DNA of 64,000 bases from Microbacterium abyssi (GTDB taxonomy: Bacteria; Actinomycetota; Actinomycetes; Actinomycetales; Microbacteriaceae), in contig NZ_CP063815.1 in the NCBI RefSeq assembly GCF_015277895.1, forward strand, positions 2,976,001 to 3,040,000. Direction: 5' to 3'. Under the pieces are notes generated by a model. The model saw nothing but the letters and a program-made list of their open reading frames with translations, had not been told where the DNA came from and searched no databases. Numbering within the stretch: position 1 is the stretch's first letter; every line of letters begins with the position of its first letter. Position numbers and translations under genes: made by a program. Shown piece by piece: positions 26,169 to 34,882 of the stretch.

Positions 26169-27221
26169 TCAGACGTGGACACGCCCGCGCGACAGGAGCA
26201 GTCCACCGGCCACGAGCATCATCGCCGCGAACACCATGATCAGCACAGGCGTCTCGCTGCCCGTCGCAGCCAGAGAGCCTGTGCTCGCAGTGCCCTCGAC
26301 TGGACGCTCCACCGGATCGACGGGAGCGGCCGGTGCCGCTGGAGTCCCCAACGAGAAGTCGATTCCCGCTCGAACCTCAGTCCCCGCGACCGTGATGGGC
26401 GTTGCCTCCGCAGCGGTGGTGACGTGGTCGAAGTACTGGACCCCCAGGTCGGCTTGGGTCTCCTGGGGGATCGCTGAAGCGCGAACGATGTATGTCCCCG
26501 CCGGGACGTAGAGCGTGTACGTGCCGCTGGTGTTCGCGTACGCCATCGCGAGGAAGACGCCGTTCTGGTCGTAGGCCTCGACGAACCGGTCATAGACGGC
26601 AGCGTCGCCGGTGTCGATGGTGCCGGTGATCAGGGCACTTGGCGCGAGCACGGCGTCGATGCCGACCAACTGATCCTCCTCGGCCACGGTGATCGGCACT
26701 GCGTCCACCTCCGCGCGCGCGTCCGGCCAGTACTCGCTGAGCGCAGCGTCCTCGTAACTGACGAAGTGCAACGTGTACGTCCCCGGCGCAAGAGAGATCG
26801 TGTACGACCCGTCCGCACCGATGTCCACACTGTCGCTGTATCCGCCGGCGTCAGTCACCGAGACGACGCCCACCGCGGGCGCGCCATCGGAGGCACGCGT
26901 CACGGTTCCACTGATGCTCGATGCTGCGGCCGCGAGCGTGACGGCACCGGTCTCGGCGGCGGGATCCTGCTCCTCGACCACGACCTCGTCCCCGATGCTT
27001 TCGTCGAGTGCACCCGTGGGCGCGGCGTCGGCCGGCCCATCCTCTGCATGCTCCGCCTCCTCCGACACCCCCTCCGGCGCAACCGCCTCCGTCGTCTCGA
27101 CCGGCGCAGTCGGGGATTCCTCCGCAGCGTTCGCCGCAGCAGCTCCCGTCATGATCATGACTGCCACTGCCAGTCCCGCAAAATACGCGCGCGCCACAGC
27201 GCGCGACCGCGATCGCACCAT
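26169..27221 (-). CDS. Sortase-anchored surface protein (LAATG motif) with prealbumin-like repeats
   Basis: 350 aa. N-terminal signal peptide (Arg-rich start, hydrophobic AYFAGLAVAVMIMTGAAAANAAE), an acidic Pro/Glu/Ala spacer, then two or three beta-rich modules with the carboxypeptidase-regulatory-like pattern GSYTISLAPGTYTLHF and GTYTLYVPAGTYIVRAS. The C-terminus has LAATG, a hydrophobic helix and SRGRVHV, a cell-wall sorting signal of the LAXTG type used by class E sortases in actinobacteria. ATG 27221 has GAGGG upstream; GTG 27227 is the alternative. No sortase in the window. Confidence 0.85.
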   Translation of the reverse strand: MVRSRSRAVARAYFAGLAVAVMIMTGAAAANAAEESPTAPVETTEAVAPEGVSEEAEHAEDGPADAAPTGALDESIGDEVVVEEQDPAAETGAVTLAAAASSISGTVTRASDGAPAVGVVSVTDAGGYSDSVDIGADGSYTISLAPGTYTLHFVSYEDAALSEYWPDARAEVDAVPITVAEEDQLVGIDAVLAPSALITGTIDTGDAAVYDRFVEAYDQNGVFLAMAYANTSGTYTLYVPAGTYIVRASAIPQETQADLGVQYFDHVTTAAEATPITVAGTEVRAGIDFSLGTPAAPAAPVDPVERPVEGTASTGSLAATGSETPVLIMVFAAMMLVAGGLLLSRGRVHV

Positions 27222-27353
27222 CGTCACCCTCGGATCTCATCGGACACTCGGCGGCCTTGCCGATGCCCGTTCCCCCTGCTCCAAGCGGTGCATTAGGTAT
27301 GAATCTAGCGCCCGAACGGGCTCGCGAGGAAGCGCCGGCTTGGGGCTGTGAAG

Positions 27354-27969
27354 TCACGACTCCATCGTGCCGGTGCGGACGGCGCCGGCCGCTGGCGCGT
27401 AGCGCAGACTCACCGCGCCGTTGTCGCCGGCCTCGACCCCGAGCAGCGTCAGATTTCCCGGAGCGAGCCCGTCCGGGAAGACCTTCTTCCCCTGTCCGAG
27501 CACCAGCGGGTACACCCAGAGCTGCAGCACGTCGAACAGCTGAGCGTCCAGCAGCGTGTGCACGAAGTCGATGCTGCCGATCACGTGCACGTCCTGATGA
27601 TGAGCACGCAGCCACTGCATCTCGGCATCCAGATCGTCGCCGATGCGCGTCGATCCCTGCCAGTCGAGCGGGATACCGGGGTTCCGGGATGCCACGTACT
27701 TCGGAACCCGGTCGAACAGCTGTCCGATCCACCCCTCCGGCCCGGTCGTGTGCTGCGGCCAGTACCCGGCGAAGATGTCGTAGGTGCGGCGCCCGAGCAG
27801 CAGCGGTGGACATGCCCTCCATGACCCACCTTCCGACCGCATCGTCGGGCACTCCGGCCTGCCAGCCACCGAACGGGAACCGCCCCGAGGTGTCCTCCTC
27901 GGGTGCGCCCGGTGCCTGCGCCACGCCGTCGAGCGTGGTGAAGAGGTCGATGATGATGCGACCGCTCAT
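27354..27969 (-). pseudogene. Frameshifted dihydrofolate-reductase-family (RibD C-terminal-like) gene
   Basis: The N-terminal part, MSGRIIIDLFTTLDGVAQAP through GRWVMEGMST, is in one frame; the C-terminal part, LLLGRRTYDIFAGYWPQHT onward to VLGQGKKVFPDG, is in another. The switch falls at about 27800-27812, where the expected codons between STA and LLLGRRTY are missing. Both halves are otherwise intact and family-like, so it is either a recent pseudogene or a base-calling error. The ATG overlaps the stop of a short VOC-like remnant. Confidence 0.8.
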
Positions 27970-28040
27970 GATGCTTCGCCCTGTTCGGCCATGAAGGAGT
28001 CGGGCCCCGTGGGGAGATGGACGAAGATCTTCGTGGACAT
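27966..28040 (-). pseudogene. Internally deleted VOC/glyoxalase-like remnant (24 aa)
   Basis: A 24-codon ORF beginning MSTKIFVHLP, the usual start of bacterial VOC proteins (MSTKIFVNLPV type), then jumping to a tail PDSFMAEQGEAS. It has a strong AAGGAGG Shine-Dalgarno 9 bp upstream. The TGA overlaps the ATG of the DHFR-like gene. Reading: an in-frame or near in-frame internal deletion left the head and perhaps the tail of a roughly 130-aa gene. The identity of the tail is a guess. Confidence 0.5.
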
Positions 28041-28171
28041 GCGGATGGACCTCCTTGTCGCGGTTGTGCTTCCCAGGGTGCGCCTGTTCACGCCCGATGT
28101 CGATGGGTTCTCGGGCCCGAATCCCCCGCAGGGCGGATGCCGTGGCATCCGAGCCCCCGTACCGTTGAGGC

Positions 28172-29434
28172 ATGTCCGCTACTTCCCGTGCGCTGACGCC
28201 GCGTCAGCGTCAGGCCGATGCGCTGCTGGCCGTCGTCGTGTTCCTCACCGGCATCATCAGCGCCGCGCTGTCGGCGATCTCGGAGATCTACGGCGACGAG
28301 CAGGCGCCGCTCTGGCAGGCCCTGATCTACCTGGCGATCATCTCGGCACCGCTCGCCTTCCGCCGGGTCTGGCCCGCACCGGTCGCGATCATCGTCTCCG
28401 TCGCCTACTTCGTCTCGGTCACACTGCACCTCCCCGAGATCTACGCGGGGAACATCGCGGTGTTCATCTCGCTGTACACGGTCGGCGCCTGGATGGCGAA
28501 CCGCCGTGCCGCCATGGTTGTGCGCGCGGCGATCATCGCCGGCATGTTCATCTGGCTGCTGTTCACGATGTACCGCGACGCCGTCGACGCCGCTCGCGAG
28601 GAGGACGTCATCGCGGGCGCGATGTCGCCGTACCTGGCGTTCATGCTGCTGAACCTGCTGATCAACGTGCTCTACTTCGCGGGTGCGTACTACTTCGGCG
28701 AGCATGCCTGGAACGCTGCCATGCAGCGCCAGGCCCTCGAGCAGCGCACCGCCGATCTCGAGCGCGAGCGCGAGGTCACCGCTGCGCAGGCCGTCGCGCT
28801 GGACAGGGTGCGCATCGCCCGTGAGCTGCACGATGTCGTCGCGCACCATGTATCGGTGATGGGCGTGCAGGCGGGTGCCGCGCGGATGGTGATCGACCAG
28901 GATTCTGCGAAATCGAAGGATCTGCTCGGCGGCATCGAGACATCCGCGCGAGAGGCGATCAGCGAGCTGCGGCATCTGCTCGAGACGCTGCGCGCGTCCG
29001 GCGCCGACGGCGAGGATGCGCCCTCCACCGTCGGGCTGGCCGACATCGCGGCGCTCGTCGACGCGTCAAACGCCGCGGGGCTGCACACCGAGTTCTCCGT
29101 CGTGGGCGATGAGCGGCCCGTCCCCTCGGTCGTGCAGGTGAACCTGTACCGGATCGCACAGGAATCGCTCACGAACGCGCGGCGTCATGCGGGTGCCGCC
29201 GCCACGGTGGACCTGCGCCTGCGCTACACGGATGACGACATCGAGCTCGAGGTCGTCAACACCGGCCGTCGCGTGCTCGCGCCGCGTCCGGGTATGGGCC
29301 AGCTCGGTATGCGTGAGCGCGTCCTCGCCTCCGGCGGCACGCTCGAATCGGGGCCGCGTGAACAGGGCGGCTGGCGGGTTCGCGCGCGGATCCCGCTCGT
29401 CGATTCCGCAGACCTCATCGGGGCGTCCGCATGA
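28172..29434 (+). CDS. Sensor histidine kinase, NarL/DesK type
   Basis: 420 aa. Four to six membrane segments in residues 15-180, a coiled linker rich in Glu/Arg, the HisKA_3 dimerisation motif RIARELHDVVAHHVSVMGVQ with the phosphoacceptor His, and a HATPase with QESLTNARRHAGA (N-box) and GMGQLGMRERV (G-box). The response regulator starts inside its stop (ATGA). Signal unknown. The adjacent genes are degenerate or a flavin reductase, giving little hint of the target. Confidence 0.93.
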   Translation: MSATSRALTPRQRQADALLAVVVFLTGIISAALSAISEIYGDEQAPLWQALIYLAIISAPLAFRRVWPAPVAIIVSVAYFVSVTLHLPEIYAGNIAVFISLYTVGAWMANRRAAMVVRAAIIAGMFIWLLFTMYRDAVDAAREEDVIAGAMSPYLAFMLLNLLINVLYFAGAYYFGEHAWNAAMQRQALEQRTADLEREREVTAAQAVALDRVRIARELHDVVAHHVSVMGVQAGAARMVIDQDSAKSKDLLGGIETSAREAISELRHLLETLRASGADGEDAPSTVGLADIAALVDASNAAGLHTEFSVVGDERPVPSVVQVNLYRIAQESLTNARRHAGAAATVDLRLRYTDDDIELEVVNTGRRVLAPRPGMGQLGMRERVLASGGTLESGPREQGGWRVRARIPLVDSADLIGASA

Positions 29435-30105
29435 CCGCTCCGATCCGCGTGCTCCTCGTCGACGACCACTCGATGCTGCGCGCCGGGTTCCGGACGATCC
29501 TTGACAGCCAGGCCGACATGACGGTGATCGGCGAGGCCGCGACGGGCGCCGAGGCGGTGGTGCAGGCATCCGCTCTGCGACCCGACGTGATCAGCATGGA
29601 CGTGCAGATGCCCGACATGGACGGCATCGAGGCGACCCGCCGGATCGTCTCCGACGCGGACGTGCACGCCGCGATCGCGATCGTGACGACCTTCGACCGC
29701 GACGACTACCTGTTCAGCGCCCTGGATGCCGGCGCCAGCGGGTTCCTTCTCAAGAACAGCAGTCCGGAGGATCTCGTCGCGGCGGTCCGCGTGCTCGCCG
29801 CGGGCGACGGGATGCTGGCGCCGGAGGTGACCAGGCGGGTCGTGCAGCGCTATGCGGCGGGAGCGCCGGGCGCTGAGAGTGCGGCCACGGCATCCGCCCC
29901 GCTGGCGCTCGCGGATCCCTTCACCGATCGTGAAGCCGAGGTGTTGGCGCTGATGGCGGAGGCGATGAGCAATGCGGAGATCGCAGCGGCGCTGTTCATC
30001 GGCGAGGCGACGGTGAAGACGCACGTGTCGCGGATCCTGCAGAAGCTCGGCGCGCGCGACCGCGTGCAGGCCGTGGTGCTCGCGTTGCGGGGCGGGCTCG
30101 CGTAG
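29431..30105 (+). CDS. LuxR/NarL-family response regulator
   Basis: 224 aa. Receiver with LVDDHSML, phospho-acceptor Asp in DVISMDVQMPDMDG and Lys in FLLKNSSPEDL; C-terminal LuxR HTH (FTDREAEVLALMAEAMSNAEIAAALFIGEATVKTHVSRIL). It is translationally coupled to the kinase. A 20-bp-arm hairpin follows 9 bp after the stop. Confidence 0.95.
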   Translation: MTAPIRVLLVDDHSMLRAGFRTILDSQADMTVIGEAATGAEAVVQASALRPDVISMDVQMPDMDGIEATRRIVSDADVHAAIAIVTTFDRDDYLFSALDAGASGFLLKNSSPEDLVAAVRVLAAGDGMLAPEVTRRVVQRYAAGAPGAESAATASAPLALADPFTDREAEVLALMAEAMSNAEIAAALFIGEATVKTHVSRILQKLGARDRVQAVVLALRGGLA

Positions 30106-30113
30106 GCCCCGGT

Positions 30114-30167
30114 GAAAGGAGGAAAGTGGTCGGCATCCAACCGAGAACCGACCACTCTCCTCCTTTC
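30114..30167. terminator. Long hairpin between convergent genes
   Basis: 20-nt arms (30114-30133 and 30148-30167) pair with one mismatch around a 14-nt loop. It lies between the response regulator and the convergent flavin reductase gene and would serve both as a terminator, although no U-tract follows on either strand. Same architecture as the other long hairpins. Confidence 0.75.
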
Positions 30168-30178
30168 GAGCCTTGGGC

Positions 30179-30751
30179 TTACGCGTTCAGGAGCTCCGCG
30201 GAGTGCTGCACGCGCGAGATGAGGCCGTTGAACGCCTCGAGGTAACCGACGAGGAAACCGGCCGTCGAGTCGTCCGTGACCTGGCCGTCCTCGGTGAACA
30301 GACCCGGGCGGTCCTGGATGAAGCCCTCCGGCTGACCCATGGTGATCGCGTTGAAGTGGCCGAGAATGGCGCGCAGGTGCTGCTGGGCGGCCGCAGTGGC
30401 GACGCCAGAGCCCGAGGTGCCGATGACGGCGGTGGGCTTGCCGAAGAACGACATCTCACCGTAGGGGCGGGTCGACCAGTCGAGTGCGTTCTTCAGGACG
30501 CCCGGGATGGAGCGGCTGTACTCGGGAGTGAGGATGATGACGCCGTCGACGTCGGCGATCGCCTTCTTGAAGTCGAGGGCGACCTGCGGGAAGTCGGCGT
30601 CGAAATCGGGCGAATAGAAGGGCAGGTCCTTGATCGGGATCTCGACGAGCTCCGTACCCTCAGGTGCAAGGTTCGCCAGCACGCGCGCGAGGCGGCGGTT
30701 GATGGAGGTGCTGGAGATGCTGCCGACGATGTATCCGATGGTGCGGGTCAC
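30179..30751 (-). CDS. NADPH-dependent FMN reductase family protein
   Basis: 190 aa from GTG 30751, with AAGGA upstream. The flavodoxin-like FMN site is seen as GSISSTSINRRLAR, then ILTPEYSRSIPGVLKNALDW and GTSGSGVATAAAQQHLR. Such NAD(P)H:FMN or quinone reductases protect against redox stress. The longer frame to 30922 was rejected as non-coding. A TAGAAT -10-like box lies at 30822-30827 on the minus strand. Confidence 0.9.
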   Translation of the reverse strand: MTRTIGYIVGSISSTSINRRLARVLANLAPEGTELVEIPIKDLPFYSPDFDADFPQVALDFKKAIADVDGVIILTPEYSRSIPGVLKNALDWSTRPYGEMSFFGKPTAVIGTSGSGVATAAAQQHLRAILGHFNAITMGQPEGFIQDRPGLFTEDGQVTDDSTAGFLVGYLEAFNGLISRVQHSAELLNA

Positions 30752-30942
30752 AGGGAGATTCCTTCTGTTCGGGCTCAGGGCGAGCCGGGGATGTTCCGTG
30801 GGTGCAACGACCACCCGAGGGATTCTATTCCGGTGAATGTAGGAGGATTCTGAGCGCTCCACCAAGAGGCGGAGGGCGAAGATCCGCCCTGTGGGGGATG
30901 CCGCGCCCCTGGCTCGCTCCATAGCGTGGAGTCATGGGACGA

Positions 30943-30966
30943 ACTGAGCGAAGGAGCGAGTCGAAG
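30943..30966 (+). repeat. REP-like repeat abutting the ABC ATPase start
   Basis: ACTGAGCGAAGGAGCGAGTC and following GAAG is a diverged single copy of the REP word. It ends on the G of the GTG start of the ABC ATPase gene and contains AAGGAG, the only Shine-Dalgarno-like sequence there, about 10 bp upstream. Confidence 0.65.
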
Positions 30967-31862
30967 TGACTTCAGGAACACTGCAGCTGACCGGCGTCAT
31001 GAAGAGCTACGGCTCTCGGCGCGTGCTCGACGACATCACCTTTCCGGTCCACGCCGGCCGGCTGACGGGGTTCGTGGGCGGCAACGGCGCCGGCAAGACG
31101 ACCACGATGCGCATAATCCTCGGCCTGCTCGTCTCCGACGGCGGCTCGGTCACGCTCGGCGGCACCGCGCTCACCGGCGACGCCCGCCGCCAGTTCGGCT
31201 ACATGCCCGAGGAGCGCGGCCTGTACCCGAAGATGAAGGTGCTCGAGCAGGTCGTGTACTTCGCGCGGCTGCATGGCTTCTCCAAGGCGGATGCCACGGC
31301 GAAGGCCACGGCTCTGCTCACCGAACTCGGGCTCGAGGAGCGACTGAACGACAACATCGAGGCGCTCTCGCTCGGCAATCAGCAGCGCGCGCAGATCGCG
31401 GCATCCCTCGTGCATGAGCCGGAGGTGCTCATCCTCGACGAGCCGTTCTCGGGCCTGGACCCGCTCGCCGTCGAAACGGTCGCCGGCGTACTCCAGGAAC
31501 GGGCGTCGCGCGGCGTCTCCGTGCTGTTCTCGTCGCACCAGCTCGACGTCGTCGAGCGCCTCTGCGACGACCTGGTCATCATCGCGGGCGGCACGATCCG
31601 CGCCGCGGGTCCCCGCGAGGAGCTGCGCGAGCAGCACTCGGCACCGCGCTGGGAGCTCGAGGGAACGAGCGACGTCGGCTGGCTCCGCGACGAACCCGGC
31701 GTCACCGTCGTCGACTTCGAGGGCGGCAGTGCCGTGTTCGACGTCGAGGATCCCGCCACCGCGCAGCGCGTGCTCCGGCGCGCCCTGCAGGACGGCGACG
31801 TCAGCAGGTTCGGTCCGCAGCATCCCACCCTCGCCCAGATCTTCAAGGAGGTCATCCAGTGA
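30966..31862 (+). CDS. ABC exporter ATP-binding protein (ABC-2 type)
   Basis: 298 aa from GTG 30966. Walker A GGNGAGKTT, signature LSLGNQQRAQI, Walker B VLILDEPFSGLDP and the H-loop SSHQLD are all intact. The C-terminal 80 residues form the DUF4162-like tail common in NatA-type exporters. It energises the permease encoded next, whose GTG overlaps its stop (GTGA). The Shine-Dalgarno appears to be supplied by a REP copy. Confidence 0.93.
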   Translation: MTSGTLQLTGVMKSYGSRRVLDDITFPVHAGRLTGFVGGNGAGKTTTMRIILGLLVSDGGSVTLGGTALTGDARRQFGYMPEERGLYPKMKVLEQVVYFARLHGFSKADATAKATALLTELGLEERLNDNIEALSLGNQQRAQIAASLVHEPEVLILDEPFSGLDPLAVETVAGVLQERASRGVSVLFSSHQLDVVERLCDDLVIIAGGTIRAAGPREELREQHSAPRWELEGTSDVGWLRDEPGVTVVDFEGGSAVFDVEDPATAQRVLRRALQDGDVSRFGPQHPTLAQIFKEVIQ

Positions 31863-32956
31863 ACGCCTCATCGACCAACGCCGTCTCCACCGGCCAGGGC
31901 GTCTGGCTCGTCGCCGAACGCGAGCTGAGCACCAAGCTGCGCAGCAAGGCGTACCTGATCTCCACCGGCATCCTGCTGCTGATCGCCCTCGCCGGCGTCA
32001 TCTGGGCCGGCTTCTCCTCTTCGAACACCAGCTCGACGCCCATCGCGGCGACGAGCGCGACGGCATCCGCTCTTTCGGAGGTCGACGGCTACGAGGTGAC
32101 CGAGGTGACGGATCGGGATGAGGCGACCGCGCTCGTCGAATCGGGCGAGGTCGACGCCGCTGTGATCGACGACGCATCGTCCGCGACCGGCCTCGTGATC
32201 ATCGCCGACGAGGAAGCGCCCCAGAGCCTGCTGATGGCACTTTCCGTGTCGCCGGAGGTCGAACTGCTCAACCCGGACGCTGCCAGCGGTCCGCTGCGCT
32301 ACCTCCTCGGCATCGGCTTCGGCCTGGTGTTCATGATGGCCGCCATCACCTTCGGGTCGCCGATCTCCACCAGCGTCGTCGAGGAGAAGCAGACCCGAGT
32401 CATCGAGATTCTGCTCTCGACCATCCCGGCACGCGTGCTGCTGGCCGGCAAGGTGATCGGGAACACGATCCTCGCGATCTCGCAGATCCTCCTGCTGGTG
32501 GCTGTGGGCACCGTCGGCCTCATCGTCACAGGGCAGACCGCGCTCCTCGCCGGGCTCGGCGGTCCGGTGATCTGGTTCGCGGTGTTCTTCCTGTTCGGAT
32601 TCATCCTGCTCGCGGCGATGTTCGCGGCCGCAGGATCGATGGTGTCGCGCCAGGAGGACGTCGGCGCCACTCTGACCCCGGTGATGTACCTGACGATGAT
32701 CCCGTACTTCCTGGTGATCTTCTTCGGCGACAACCCGGTCGTGATGACCGTGCTCTCTTACGTGCCGTTCTCTGCCCCGGTCGGGATGCCGATCCGGCTT
32801 TTCTTCAACGAGGCGGAGTGGTGGGAGCCGCTCGCGTCGCTGGCGATCATGCTCGTCGCGTGCGTGCTGGTGATCCTGCTCGGCGCGAAGATCTACGAGA
32901 ACTCGCTGCTGAAGATGGGCGCGCGGGTGAAGTTCCGCGAGGCGCTGCGGGGCTGA
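31859..32956 (+). CDS. ABC-2 type exporter permease (NatB-like)
   Basis: 365 aa from GTG 31859. One N-terminal membrane helix (AYLISTGILLLIALAGVIW), a large extracytoplasmic domain (about residues 60-140), then five to six helices, the ABC-2 NatB arrangement. SVVEEKQTRVIEILLSTIPARVLLAGKVIG is the coupling helix region. Substrate unknown (Na+, drugs or peptides in relatives). Forms one unit with the ATPase gene. Confidence 0.92.
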   Translation: MNASSTNAVSTGQGVWLVAERELSTKLRSKAYLISTGILLLIALAGVIWAGFSSSNTSSTPIAATSATASALSEVDGYEVTEVTDRDEATALVESGEVDAAVIDDASSATGLVIIADEEAPQSLLMALSVSPEVELLNPDAASGPLRYLLGIGFGLVFMMAAITFGSPISTSVVEEKQTRVIEILLSTIPARVLLAGKVIGNTILAISQILLLVAVGTVGLIVTGQTALLAGLGGPVIWFAVFFLFGFILLAAMFAAAGSMVSRQEDVGATLTPVMYLTMIPYFLVIFFGDNPVVMTVLSYVPFSAPVGMPIRLFFNEAEWWEPLASLAIMLVACVLVILLGAKIYENSLLKMGARVKFREALRG

Positions 32957-32975
32957 AGCGCCCGAATCCTCTGAG

Positions 32976-33034
32976 ACTGCATTCCGCGGACGAGACGCAC
33001 CGGATTCCGGGCGATCTCGGCCGCGGAATGCAGT
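32976..33034. repeat. Long intergenic hairpin (perfect 14-bp stem)
   Basis: ACTGCATTCCGCGG (32976-32989) and its exact complement (33021-33034) around a 31-nt region containing a secondary CGAG/CTCG pairing. The loop holds ACGCACCGGAT, which recurs in the hairpin at 55519-55562. Lies between two plus-strand operons, 20 bp after the ABC permease stop. Confidence 0.85.
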
Positions 33035-33105
33035 TTCGTGTGGGTGGTGCCCGATTCAGCGATGGGTATTGCGCTTGGGCGTCGGGCGTGTTTCACTCCT
33101 ATTAC

Positions 33106-33161
33106 AACTTTCAGTAATCCCTGAAAGTTCATTGACGATTGAACCGGATTCCTTCTAGCGT
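33106..33161 (+). promoter_or_regulatory. Promoter and operator of the peptide-uptake operon
   Basis: A 9-bp perfect inverted repeat AACTTTCAG-TAATCC-CTGAAAGTT (33106-33129) directly precedes a promoter candidate: TTGACG (33132-33137), 18-bp spacer, TAGCGT (33156-33161). The predicted transcript start is about 75 bp before the binding-protein gene. The GbsR/MarR protein encoded in the operon is a candidate ligand-responsive binder. Confidence 0.5.
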
Positions 33162-33244
33162 TCTGGGAACACGGCTGCGAACCCGAGCAGCCCGTCCCCG
33201 CCGCACCGAGACGGATTCCAGACGGTGTGGCTCAAGGAGGAGTT

Positions 33245-34840
33245 ATGCACAGCAAGGCACGACTGGTGGCGGCCGCGTCGGCGGTGGCAGCGCTGACGCT
33301 CGCAGGATGCTCGGCAGGTCAGACGGATGACGGCGGCGGCACCGCCGACCCGATCCGGTACGCCGTCGAGCAGCCGGACTCGATGATCCCCGGCAACCAG
33401 TTCAGCTCATACGTCATCCTGGAGTCGATCTTCGCTCCGCTCACGCAGGTCGACGAGGACGGCGAGGTCTCCTTCGTCGCGGCCGAGTCGGTGGAATCCG
33501 ACGATGCGCAGACCTGGACGATCACGCTCCGCGACGGCTGGACCTTCCACGACGGCGAGCCCGTCACCGCGCAGGACTACGTGGACACGTGGAACTACGC
33601 CGCCTACGGCCCGAACGCGTGGGTGAACGGCCCGCAGCTGGCGAACGTCGCCGGCTACGCCGACCTGAACCCCGCCGAGGGAGAGCCGACCGCGACCGAG
33701 CTCGCAGGGCTCTCGGTCGTCGACGACCGCACCTTCACGGTCGAGCTGTCGGCCCCCGACCGCCAGTACCCGCTGCAGCTCGGCATCGGCCAGACCGGCC
33801 TGTACCCGCTGCCCTCCGAGGCGCTGGACGACTTGGAGGCCTGGGAAGCGGCGCCGGTCGGCAACGGACCGTTCGAGCTCACGGACGGCTGGAGCGAGTC
33901 CGACCCGATCGAGGCCGTGGCCTACGACGACTACGCCGGGGATGCGCCCACGCTCGACGCCGTGACGTTCGTGCCGTACCTCGACACCGCCACCGCCTAC
34001 ACCGACGCTCTCGCGGGCGACATCGACATCGCCGCGATCGCGGCCGGTCAGGCCGTGCAGGCGCGCAACGACTTCGGCGAGAGCGTCTACGAGCTCGACG
34101 CCCCCGGTGTCGACTTCCTCGGCTTCACCCTGTCCGACCCGCGCTTCTCGGACATCCGCGTCCGCCAGGCGATCTCGATGGCCATCGACCGAGAGGCCAT
34201 CAACGATGCCGTGTTCGGCGGATCCCAGGTGCCGGCCACCTCGCTCACCGCGCCCAGCATGCCCGGCGATCCCGAGGGCGTGTGCGGCGAGTACTGCGAG
34301 TTCGACCCGGATGCCGCGAAGGCACTGCTCGAAGAGGCCGGCGGCTTCGACGGCGAGATGAAGATCCACTTCGTCGCCAACTGGGGTCAGGAGGACTACT
34401 TCGAGGCGATCGCGAACCAGCTGCGCCAGAACCTCGGCATCGAGTCCGTCATCGCCAGCCCCTCGGCCGATTTCGCCGCCTTCACCGACGCCGTGCAGAA
34501 AGGGGAGACCGACGGGCCGTTCCGCGCTCGCTGGGGTGCTCTCTACCCCAGCCAGCAGAACACGCTCACCGCGGTGTTCACCGCCACGGGCGAGGGCAAC
34601 TTCGGCGCCGGCGGCTACAGCAGCCCCGAGGTCGACGAACTGCTGCGACAGGCGAACGCCGCTGACACGCTCGAGGAGTCCCTGGCCGGATACGTGGCCG
34701 CACAGGAGCGGATCCTGCAGGACTTCCCGACCGTGCCGATGTTCGGCAACCGCTACCTGTACGTGACCTCGGACCGCATCGCCGAACTGCACACCAACGC
34801 GGGCGCGATCGATGTGCCCAAGATCGCCGTCGCCGACTGA
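33245..34840 (+). CDS. Peptide ABC transporter substrate-binding lipoprotein (SBP family 5)
   Basis: 531 aa; ATG 33245 preceded by AAGGAGG. Lipoprotein signal peptide with lipobox LAGC (Cys22), then the SBP_bac_5 domain (WTITLRDGWTFHDGEPVTAQDYVDTWN is the family block). It is anchored outside the membrane and delivers oligopeptides to the permeases encoded downstream. First gene of the operon; the M14 peptidase gene lies 42 bp downstream. Confidence 0.95.
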   Translation: MHSKARLVAAASAVAALTLAGCSAGQTDDGGGTADPIRYAVEQPDSMIPGNQFSSYVILESIFAPLTQVDEDGEVSFVAAESVESDDAQTWTITLRDGWTFHDGEPVTAQDYVDTWNYAAYGPNAWVNGPQLANVAGYADLNPAEGEPTATELAGLSVVDDRTFTVELSAPDRQYPLQLGIGQTGLYPLPSEALDDLEAWEAAPVGNGPFELTDGWSESDPIEAVAYDDYAGDAPTLDAVTFVPYLDTATAYTDALAGDIDIAAIAAGQAVQARNDFGESVYELDAPGVDFLGFTLSDPRFSDIRVRQAISMAIDREAINDAVFGGSQVPATSLTAPSMPGDPEGVCGEYCEFDPDAAKALLEEAGGFDGEMKIHFVANWGQEDYFEAIANQLRQNLGIESVIASPSADFAAFTDAVQKGETDGPFRARWGALYPSQQNTLTAVFTATGEGNFGAGGYSSPEVDELLRQANAADTLEESLAGYVAAQERILQDFPTVPMFGNRYLYVTSDRIAELHTNAGAIDVPKIAVAD

Positions 34841-34882
34841 CGCGCCCCGACGCACACTTCCTCAGGACGGAGCAGTATCACC

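Noticed and set aside
27296..27994. Plus-strand ORFs opposite the DHFR-like pseudogene (about 158-245 codons)
   Set aside because: They are antisense to two halves of a recognisable dihydrofolate-reductase-family protein and have no domain of their own.
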